Positions 55,901 to 64,000 of a stretch of DNA of 64,000 bases are shown here, piece by piece. The number at the start of each line of letters is the position of its first letter. Positions within the stretch are counted from its first letter, which is position 1. The translations under genes were made by a program, and so were the position numbers. The stretch lies in contig CP053169.1 in assembly GCA_014607495.2 (NCBI GenBank), positions 6,634,001-6,698,000 of the forward strand. The letters are read 5' to 3'. Origin of the DNA: Carposina sasakii. Its lineage: Eukaryota; Arthropoda; Insecta; Lepidoptera; Carposinidae. The notes beneath the pieces are model-generated. The model was not told the origin of the DNA. It made no database searches and saw only the letters and a list, made by a program, of their open reading frames with translations.

Positions 55901-58900
55901 TGTAATTTCTTTCTTAGTATCTTATGTGACCGACTAAAATTTCTGAACGAGCTACATAAGTGAGCTTTCTACAAGGTATTTATTCTACTAAAGAGATAAA
56001 CACAGATAACTGAAGATGAAGTTTTTCCTAACGCGGGAATGGGGAATGTATCTGTCGTGGCCATATCGTAGAATTGATCATTTCATGAAATGGTCGAGCA
56101 TTTCATGAAATGGTCGCATTTCATGAAAAGTTCAACTGTCTATTGGCCACATCATGATATGGTTTGGGCAGATCGATGATTAAAAATCGTTTCTCGATAT
56201 GGGCAACTAAACGCCCGATCATTTCATGAAGTGGTCAAGATTATTGATCATATCGTAAAATAGTTACATGAATCACCGGTAGAGGCGCTGCGCGCGTTTT
56301 ATTTATGTGTGAAGATGGCGGATTTTTCTTTTTAGGTTATAAAACAAATTAAAGAGAGTAGGGTGACTATGCAGAAGAAGTTCACGGATAGTGTGTTATA
56401 TTGTATAATGTATATTAGACTTAATGGTGGTTTATAATAATATTGTTAAACAAAAACCTTAGATTACGATAGGTTAGGTTAGGTTAGGTTAGACTATGAC
56501 AAATGACGCACGAGCCGAGCGAGCGGAGCGAGCGTGCCCAGGCAGCGTCCGGCGATGTGCCAGATGCGAATCGCTTTTGTAAAGTCTTTTATGTTTTTAA
56601 ATATTATATTGTGAAAATATCACATATATAAAAGCAAAAAAAATCATACCATCATACCTTATGGTATACTTATATATGGTGTACGGTATATATTATTTAT
56701 ATAAGCTCTTACCACATTCGGATTTTATGGACACCCTGTTAATACGATTTGGCCAAACGTGGATGACTAAATCGTGAAATGTAGACGATTTAACGATCTG
56801 GTCAAATTGAATTGGCCACTTCATGAAATGCGACCACTTCATGAAATGCTCGACCATTTCATGAAATGATCAATTTAACAATATGGCCACGACATATCCA
56901 TGTTATCATTTTGTTTTCAACGGATCAACCTCGGCTTCTATGAGTGTAGCTGTGAGTAACCTTAATAATGAAGTTTTTATTATTCTTATGTAGTCTTCAG
57001 CATATTGCAGTCCACTGCTGGACGTAGGCCTGCCCCAGGGCACACTACAAGGCTACTGCCATAGGGGTTTTGCCCATAGTCATCACGCTGGACAGGCGGG
57101 TTGGTGACCGCAGTCCGATTTTTGGACTATGTTGTCAGCACGGGAGGCGCTGCTGCCCGCTTCCCGGAAACCCTTAATCGCCTCGTACGATATCCACGGG
57201 CAGGTTGTACAAACTTTACTCTACCGGCACCAAGCGGCAAGTGTCCATGTAATACATACGAGTATGTGTTTAGTATCTGATTTATTGACGTTAGTAATGA
57301 TAGGTAGTTTCTTGAATAACCTTTGTGTCTGTCGCCCAACTTTCACCTTGTGTTACCACTTTCGACATGCAAATTAATCTCGATCGTTTATTTTGTTCAG
57401 AAAGTAATGTTTGGTGTTTTCTATTTGAACACAAAACAGTGGTGACTTAGATACGGTAGGGTAGAGGCTCGAAACAGTTTTCTCAGTTTTGGTTCACCGC
57501 TATCCTACGGTGCCGTCATATTGCTGAACTACAGGAAGTTTTCATATGTCGCTACCGTAAATAGGGAATAGTTTTGCGTTCGTACGGTGGCTATATAACG
57601 GCGGCACGGCTGGACTCTATTTAGGAATTTAAAAAAAAAACCTTGTAGTAATGTACGCAAGATGACCGATGGCCAGTTGTATACTTACTCCAGGTAAAAA
57701 TAATTTTAAAATAAACATAACAATTAAGCAACAAATTACAGTATTAATGTTTAATCGCGTAAAACATAAGTATGTCCCCGCTATGCTAAACAGACTTATT
57801 CGTCAACTTGCGTGCGTAAAACTCGCGGGTGCACGCGAGTTGGCACCTTCCGATTCCGACAGCTAGCTACAAAAACGTTTCAATAAATTTTATATAGGTC
57901 TATCTAAGCAGGCACTGAAATAAAACAAGAACCATTTATGGATTCAACAAATTTTAATGTTTATTATTCATATCAATTATAAACAAAAAACCTTAACTTT
58001 TGCTATAAACATTACTAAAATAACATGTTATTTAAAATGACATGTTATATATTGTCTTTGGGCCTTATTAAACCATGGTAGGGTAATACTTTAATCTACA
58101 AAGTAACTAATAAAATAATTTACGGGACTTTAATCTACAAAATTTAAATACATAATCAATAATTAACAATATTTTGTAATTGGAAACAGTCACAAAATTT
58201 TTCATATCATATTAATCTGTCATCGGCCGCGTTCCTCTCGCCTCATTCCGCACCTCTAATTTGAAATCAAAGTTAATAGTCGTAATTTAATTGACTCAGC
58301 CAACGGGCAATATACAGGATGTTTTTTTGTGGCCACCTTTAACGAAGGGTACGCATTCTATACATGAAATAAAGTAAGTTTATGCCAAAAAAAAATGCTG
58401 GGAAAAAATTTTTAAATTCCTTGATCGTGCGAAATTTATAGTGTTTAGTGTTTATGTTAGTTCTTTTATAGACAGATATTAATTATTTTTCGTGAAAAAA
58501 TCCTGCTACGCGCGTCTATGTGCATTTATGCAGAAAAACGCAGTCTATTTACTCAACTTTGGACCCTAATATTTTGGAAACCAGACACTTCCCAGGTATG
58601 CTTCCATGGAGAAAAATGATCGCGATGATGAGGAGATTCCGTAGTTTTCGGGAACGTTGACGACCAAAAATCATCCTGTATAGTTATTTATAGTTTTTGC
58701 TTTTAATGCGTTTTTATCTGACTGTACTTTATAATGTAGACGCGTGAGATGACGACAAAAAAGTAGGTAAAATCGGAAGGTGCCAACTCGCGTGCGCCCG
58801 CGAGTTTCACGCACGCGAGTTGACAAATAAGGGGGATCTCCCTTATGATCCTGCAATTGATACTGACTACCCCATTTCAGAAACACAGCCGTGTCATGTA

Positions 58901-61900
58901 TGTAAATCGCGTAAGTGGTGGAAAACAGTAGTACTTAATTGTAGTTTTACCGCGTTTACGTTAGATAACCACAAAAATTGGTAGTACCATATCCGTTACG
59001 GGTAGCGCACTAAGTATCTAGTTCCGGGAAAATCGATGCAACCACCGCTCGTATAGTAACCAACCCGTCAATCTATTACAGTAATGTCTTACCTAAACTA
59101 AGTACATTACATAAACTGTGAAATGTGAATAGAGACTGGGTAGACTATCTATCTATTGTAGATAAAAAATCCTGTGCTAATACGGGGTTTCACTAGAATA
59201 CATCAGCTGCATCTCCTTCCGTGCATGTCGTAAGAACTCAGGGGCATTTTCTGATAAGATGAACGCAATTTGGCACTGGTTTTCAACTCCCCGTTATGTT
59301 TAAGGTTTCTATATCCTGCGGTCTTGGCTACCCCTTTTCGGAAACTTGGCCGCGCATTTATGTATATACTCGTAAGATTATCCATTTGCTATTGGACACT
59401 CAAGTTATGAATTCATAATTTTTGTATAAGTTATTTTTTTTGTAATGTTTTGGCAAACCTATCGCAACTCGCTTAACTTACAACGCTTGTTACTGCTCAA
59501 CCTTATTCATTATTACCTTATTTACCAGCTTTTATTTAGTGTCACCTGTCCCGCCTCCTGATTACCTAAATTTGCAATAGCAAAGCCGAGGCAAAGCGAT
59601 AGCGAAAATAGGACAATATTCGCCTTGAAATGTTAAAGTTCCTTTGAAATTCATGTTTTGTATTAATACGAATTTGACAAGCAATCAGCGGTTTTTGTAA
59701 AATTTTCGCTATCGCTTTGCATTTGCTAGTTAGGTAATAAGGGGGCCGTTGTCTGTAACTTGATCCACTTCCCGGTTTCCGATTGTGCCGAAATTTTGCA
59801 TGCATGTACAAATAGAACGACAATGCAATATTATTACGACATAGAGCTGATCTGATGATGGAGCTGGAAGGTGGCCATAGGAACTCGGTAATTAAACGTC
59901 GCAAACCCATCGACTTTGGGCTCGTTTGATTCGATTAGTTCATTTAATTAACAAATAGGTAGTAAAAGCTTGTTTTTAAAAAAATTGAAGCTTGAGCTTG
60001 TTAATATGGTACTGATATAAACAATCTGTGATAAAGCATATCTAACCTAACATATCTAGAAGGCTATTGTAATCTAACACGTCCATTCATTCCGTTTGAA
60101 AAACCTAGAAATAAATGTGGCAGATGGCGGAGTGTCGAGTTTAATCGCGCATAATCCTTGTAGATTACTTTATATTATAGCCTACATCTGTGCAACTCGA
60201 ATCCACGCCTTTACACCTCTGATAAATACGTAAAAATCGGATATTATTATGTCTATAATTTCTTCCGTACGCGCCAGTTGTTTGTTCAGTAGTTCAGCTA
60301 TTGGCTATAGGTACTATTAGTAAAATACGTCCACTTTTAGTATTTTTCACGCAACTATTTTAACTGATAGTAAGCGTAACTGATCAAACAACGAGTATGG
60401 TCCATCTCCATATCGGAGAGATTGTGTCTCAGAGTTAAAGATGCAACTCCGATGCTAGTTATAATGTTCGTGAAAAACACTTAAAACGACCTAAGTATTC
60501 GTTCTTTGTCCATTTTTTTTAACAATATAAATCTTTTCTACAGATCCCTCGCTACAAACGCAATCTTTTACGATACATGAAGGACACATACAACAAAGTG
60601 TCCCACAAACGGTGCAAGGTGCTTGTAACTGAACTGACTCTAGACACGGTATGGGTGACCAGTTTCATCACTCACGGTAGTCAAACTTCTTTTTTAAAAA
60701 TTTAGACAAAGAAATGAGTCGTTTACAGCCCGGTCACACGATTTTTTATGTTTTGAGGAAACGAAATTTTTTGTTTTTATATGATAGTTTCGCACCATTT
60801 CGAATCAAGGTACCTACCTACCTTTTATCGTGTGGCCGGAACGTTAGATCGACAATTCTAGCCGCACGTACTGAGTACAGTTTGAGCCACGTAACAGAGA
60901 TTGTAAAGCACCTAGCTTAGAATAGGCAGAAACATTTTATGGACAGTTGCGCAACAGTAGTTTTGTTATAGTTTTTTCTGTAATGTTTAGTAAATTGAGA
61001 GTTTGTATTGTAAACAGGGATCTGTAGATACGATGGTATTAGATATTGTACGTAGGTACTTATTTATTATTAAGGTACTCACGGACTTGAAGCACCTTTG
61101 AATTAATTTTATGCGTATATTTTTATTATTGTGTGATCTTTCGATATAAATAGTCCATTATCTGGTCTTCATCTATGATCCGAAATAATTTGCTCTGATA
61201 ATTATTTGGCATTGTTATGCCATCAAATCGGCGTTGGTTAATGAGCTAGAAACAGTAAATACTTATTGAGTAATAGTCATTCATTGTTTAATCACTCGTA
61301 GGTACACTCAGTGCGAATTGAGTAAGGCTGCGACAGACATACATGAAATATGTGTGTATTGTATTATTTTTCCGAAAAGGGGTGGTTTGACAAAGTCGAC
61401 TACGTTCGCCCTCGTTTTTATTCCCGTGGCCCGTGTTTAACTATGTCAGATTCTGTATTTATGCATAAATATCATCAGTATTTTACTTATAATCTTGTAA
61501 ATTAAGACCACTTACATCACATTTAGCCAATGGTTTCCAAAGTATTCCTTAGGTATACTCTTTGGATACGAGATCCATCGGCAATCTGCAAACGAAATAT
61601 CACTACATAAATGACTTAAAGTTGTACTGCAATTATTGTAAACATATCTAAAATATTCATGTTTTGTCAAAAGTGTGGAATCGTTTCGGCGAGCACGAAC
61701 GTCTAGATAGTCCGTAACGCTATCGTCACACTATCATAATATATTAATATTAATGTCATAATAATTATTATATTATATTGCTTGTGAGTCGATAGCGTTA
61801 AATCGTAAAAAGGTTCATGCATCGAAGTCTTTCTATTGGTTCCTGCTAACCCTACGGTTCCTGCATAGTGGTAATAGCATCCCTTGCCCGCAGGCGGCCT

Positions 61901-64000
61901 GCGCCCTCACAGTGGGCGTGGGCAGTTACAGTGACCCGCCCGACATCCAAGGCCTCGCACATTTCGTCGAGCACATGGTCTTCATGGGCAGCGAGAAGTA
62001 CCCTAAGGAAAATGAGTTCGACTCCTTTATCAAGGTAGGTGCTGATGCCTCTTCTATTTATTTGCACATTAGCAGATTTTCTATGCATGCCGACATTAGT
62101 TCAACGCGTAGTGCCAGGACGCAAGTAAGCGTCGGCGACACCTCTAGAAAACCAAGAAGGCGCAAATATCTAGGTAGTCGGTGGCAGGGAATAACTGGAC
62201 CTGCTACTGAAATGCGTTAATCTTTATTTACATTTATATATTCTGTTAGGCAGCCTATGTTATGTATGTTTTATGACCTTTACTGGTGTCTACTTAGAGC
62301 AGGCAGCTTCCAACAGGCATCAGGAGAGGTTATTGGGGCACAGGTTCGCAGCAGTGTGATTGAAATAGTGATGACTGTATTATTTTAATGTTATAAAATC
62401 AGCACTATAGGTAGATGTTTCCAAGGAGACCAAACAAATTCCAAATGCTGCAATTATGCCTTTCACCACGCCTTGTCCCAAAATGATAGAGGAACACAGG
62501 TGGATTAAGATATTATAAAACTACTCAAGTGAGGGTGGTCTCCAGGGAAATAGGTAATATTTACGCCTAGATTGTGCGAATTTTCTAAAAGGGGGATATA
62601 CCTTTAGTTCTTCCATTTCTGACACCGAACAGAAAAAAGGCGGTTCGGATAATGCGTCGACCGACTGCGAAGCGACGACGTTCTACTTCGAGATCCAGGA
62701 GAAGTACCTCCGGCAGGCCATGGATATGTTCAGCCAGTTCTTCGTCAGCCCCCTTATGCTGAAGGACTCAATGCAGCGCGAACGGGAAGCCATCGAGTCG
62801 GGTATGAATACTACTATTTCGACTAACAATCGTTGTCATTTAGCGCGATTTCCCACCTGGATAAAATGGAAATGACAACCATGTATATTCTTCTATGTAC
62901 CTATATTGGCCTACAGCTACTTATTCTACAACTACTTAACTAATATGTATAGCGTATGGACACCAAGAACGAATAATTTAGACGACGACGCGACGATCAG
63001 AATTGATCATATTGCCTTACAAGGATTATAACTTACTAGAGCGGCCGCCCACGACTTCGTGCATGTAAAGGGGAGTATCAGCATTGAACCCATGCGAAGG
63101 AGAGGCCGGTCGCTATTTATACATACCTATTTATAAAATAAATCTTCCACTTGAATCGCTATATTAAAAAAAAAAAACATTTAATTCCTTTTCGGAGTTT
63201 GAAAGATCTAAAATAAAGGCAGACAGCGGGAAGCGACTTTGTTTTATATTATGTAGTTATGTACGTACTCCATAACATAACCTACCGTTCACCACCATTA
63301 GCCCAGTTTAAAGTTAAGCTGTTGTTGTCCATTGCATAATCTTCGCACAATGTAAGCGTTGCGATTAGGATTCCGATTTAACGTATTACCTGTGTATGTG
63401 TAAGTATACAGTCACGTAAGCGTACGCGGTGACTGCTTTTAATGTAACCAACCTAACATATGTACTGGCGATATGCCCTGACTTCTCTTAGTTTCATAGG
63501 AAATAACCTCATTTGTTTAAATAAAGAAACCGGCCTGCTTAAAAAAAATTACCCAGTGCCAGATGAATCTAATGACACCTCTTAAGCTCAAATGCGACAA
63601 GCCGTTTAGGGTCTAGAGCAGTGGTTCCCAAAGTGGTCTAGGTGGACCCCCAGGGGTCCACAGGAGACTCGATGGGGGTCTACGTTGACGTGAAAGAATG
63701 TTGGTTTACAATGAATTCGTATGTAGTGTAGGCCTGTAGGGGTCCACCAGAACCAGTTAACTTTTAAAAGGGGTCTTTAAGAAAAAAAAAAGTTTGGGAA
63801 CCCCTGGTCTAGAGCGTGCCAAAGAAATATACAATGTATATGTGTATATATGTATATTATACATACATACACTCCCTGTATAAAATACATCCTGTATCCC
63901 AAAAATAGGGTTGCCAGAACTACAGAACCACAAAAGAAATCCTATAGCCACATTTAGCATAGCGTAAATGATCAGTGACGAGTTGCTAGCTCATCGCCTG
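52922..64000 (+). CDS. NRDC: nardilysin (M16 metallopeptidase), 5' part, runs off the right edge
   Basis: Exons: 52922-53088, 53231-53435, 61894-62034, 62633-62801, with more beyond the window. Phases are 2, 0, 0, 1. Residues about 56-68 (KTIRLGNGLTALL) match the usual start of the M16 domain. Residues about 78-122 are a Ser/Glu/Asp-rich acidic insert, the hallmark that separates nardilysin from insulin-degrading enzyme, though shorter here than in vertebrates. Exon 3 holds the inverted zinc motif HFVEH (His147, Glu150, His151), followed by MVFMGSEKYPKENEFD. Exon 4 holds GGSDNASTDCE and ends in REREAIES plus a split codon starting with G. That codon is residue 228, 77 after His151, exactly where the third zinc ligand Glu is expected. 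The enzyme cuts before basic pairs and aids ectodomain shedding in other animals. The start was chosen as the Met of MSKRSVFRRTPKF; the frame is open upstream, so an earlier start is possible. Confidence 0.9.
53436..54880. other. nardilysin intron 2, left part, nothing recognised
   Basis: AT-rich sequence with no shared repeat or coding signature noticed. Confidence 0.4.
54885..55195 (-). repeat. SINE-like repeat with LINE-type tail, reversed
   Basis: Phrases TCCCAAAAATGGGGTAGTCAGAACTGCAGGATCGC and the reversed tail ATAATCACGCCTTTATCCCTTACGGGGTAGGCAGAG recur elsewhere in the window. Two adjoining units are likely. Confidence 0.5.
55309..55590 (+). pseudogene. LINE C-terminal fragment (RTE-like)
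   Basis: A 94-codon frame encodes KVKWQWAGHICRRTDGRW and RSVGRPPARWTDDLKRTAG, the conserved tail of RTE-like LINE proteins, and ends in the GGCCTACGTCCAGCAGTGGAC 3' phrase. The rest of the element is absent. Confidence 0.8.
56053..56894. mobile_element. 842-bp element with palindrome-rich inverted ends
   Basis: The ends are inverted copies of about 75 bp starting TGTCGTGGCCATAT. TATC flanks both sides (56049-56052 and 56895-56898), which fits a 4-bp target duplication. Each end carries about three copies of the palindrome ATTTCATGAAAT or a variant. The centre has four TTAGG units (about 56470-56492) and a GC-rich stretch. There is no transposase. Superfamily not decided. Confidence 0.8.
56471..56492 (+). 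repeat. short TTAGG run
   Basis: Four to five units of the arthropod telomere-type pentamer, inside the 842-bp element. Too short to call a telomere remnant. Confidence 0.6.
57000..57230 (-). mobile_element. LINE 3' end, reversed
   Basis: Starts GCATATTGCAGTCCACTGCTGGACGTAGGCCT and includes GCTTCCCGGAAACCCTTAATCG, the mirror of the tail at 34540-34830. Confidence 0.6.
57801..58824. repeat. 1.02-kb element bounded by 55-bp inverted repeats
   Basis: 57801-57855 and 58771-58824 are inverted copies (outer CGTCAACTTGCGTGCG, inner GAGTTGGCACCTTCCGAT) about 93 percent identical by eye. Each contains its own small hairpin AACTCGCG...CGCGAGTT. A TACAGGGTG MITE (58313-58680) sits inside. Confidence 0.65.
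58313..58680 (+). mobile_element. TACAGGGTG MITE, full length
   Basis: 368 bp from TACAGGATGTTTTTTTGTGG to GACCAAAAATCATCCTGTA. Confidence 0.85.
59549..59748. mobile_element. 190-bp MITE, copy 2
   Basis: Matches 28555-28744, with the inverted inner pair GCAAAGCGATAGCGAAAAT / ATTTTCGCTATCGCTTTGC better kept here. Confidence 0.75.
60544..60648 (+). CDS. candidate 35-codon cassette exon within nardilysin intron 2
   Basis: A TTTTCTACAG acceptor and a GTATGG donor bracket 105 nt that are open in the one frame (phase 0 on both sides) that would join exon 2 to exon 3. It would insert IPRYKRNLLRYMKDTYNKVS and 15 more mostly polar residues between the acidic insert and the zinc-motif exon. I do not recognise the peptide. 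It may equally be chance or an unrelated relic. Confidence 0.3.
60649..61893. other. nardilysin intron 2, right part, nothing recognised
   Basis: No shared repeat or coding signature noticed. Confidence 0.4.
62802..63618. other. nardilysin intron 4, with a reversed Helitron-like fragment
   Basis: Around 63035-63250 the phrase ACTAGAGCGGCCGCCCACGAC starts a worn, reversed Helitron-like copy related to 35072-35265. The rest is unassigned. Confidence 0.45.
63619..63806. mobile_element. hAT-type MITE with perfect 8-bp target duplication
   Basis: The ends CAGTGGTTCCCAAA and TTTGGGAACCCCTG are the classic hAT inverted repeats. GTCTAGAG is found at 63611-63618 and 63807-63814, an exact 8-bp duplication. 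Length 188 bp. It is in nardilysin intron 4 and looks young. Confidence 0.92.
63870..64000 (-). repeat. SINE-like dispersed repeat, cut by the window edge
   Basis: Shares TCCCAAAAATAGGGTTGCCAGAACTACAG and AGCTCATCGCCTG phrases with 54885-55080. Confidence 0.5.

Noticed and set aside
56471..56492. Telomere or internal telomere remnant
   Set aside because: Only four to five TTAGG units, inside a transposon-like element, and similar short runs occur in another MITE.
56060..56880. Repeated ATTTCATGAAATGGTC motifs as a possible CRISPR array
   Set aside because: Spacing is irregular, copies are in opposite orientation at two ends, and this is a eukaryotic sequence with transposon-like borders.

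Overview
This window looks like a piece of a lepidopteran (moth or butterfly) nuclear genome. It is AT-rich, its genes are split by GT-AG introns, and it is packed with repeats typical of that order: Lep1-type Helitrons with TCTATAC... and ...CTAGT ends, tRNA-derived SINEs, RTE/CR1-like LINE tails, many MITEs and short TTAGG runs. I placed exons by reading protein across splice sites and checking that codon phase is kept at every junction; no transcript data were available.

Six protein-coding genes are supported. (1) 449-25747, minus strand: an 11-exon GMC-family FAD oxidoreductase of 607 residues, whose introns hold most of the mobile DNA of the left third. (2) 27439-29142, minus: a three-exon, 131-residue protein that resembles the ciliary doublet-microtubule protein CFAP90 (C5orf49). 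(3) 29636-38418, plus: a 19-exon gene for an unrecognised protein of about 1264 residues, head to head with gene 2 across a 493-bp gap. Its largest exon carries an apparent one-base frameshift. (4) 41242-43336, plus: mitochondrial ribosomal protein L44, six exons. (5) 44688-48537, minus: the centriole assembly protein Sas-4/CENPJ (CPAP), 1163 residues, convergent with mRpL44. (6) 52922 to beyond the right edge, plus: the 5' part of nardilysin, an M16 metallopeptidase, with its HxxEH zinc motif intact and an 8.5-kb second intron.

Layout: 1-449 LINE tail and gene 1 3' flank; 449-25747 GMC gene with its repeat-filled introns; 25.7-27.4 kb intergenic repeats; 27.4-38.4 kb the divergent CFAP90-like/unknown pair; 38.4-41.2 kb repeats, including a tandem duplication just before mRpL44; 41.2-48.5 kb mRpL44 and Sas-4, with a hAT MITE and a Helitron between their 3' ends; 49.2-52.5 kb a decayed LINE with endonuclease, reverse transcriptase and RNase H remains, abutting an inverted SINE; 52.9-64 kb nardilysin.

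Two genes here (CFAP90-like, Sas-4) belong to centriole/axoneme biology. The unknown gene shares a possible promoter with one of them and carries a TQT-type dynein-light-chain motif, so it is the best candidate for something undescribed; a sperm-flagellum or centriole role is inference only. The other notable items are structural: a TA-flanked 850-bp foldback element, an 842-bp element with repeated palindromes near its ends, two unrelated MITEs that share a core of about 90 bp, a three-level nested insertion, and a possible cassette exon in nardilysin.
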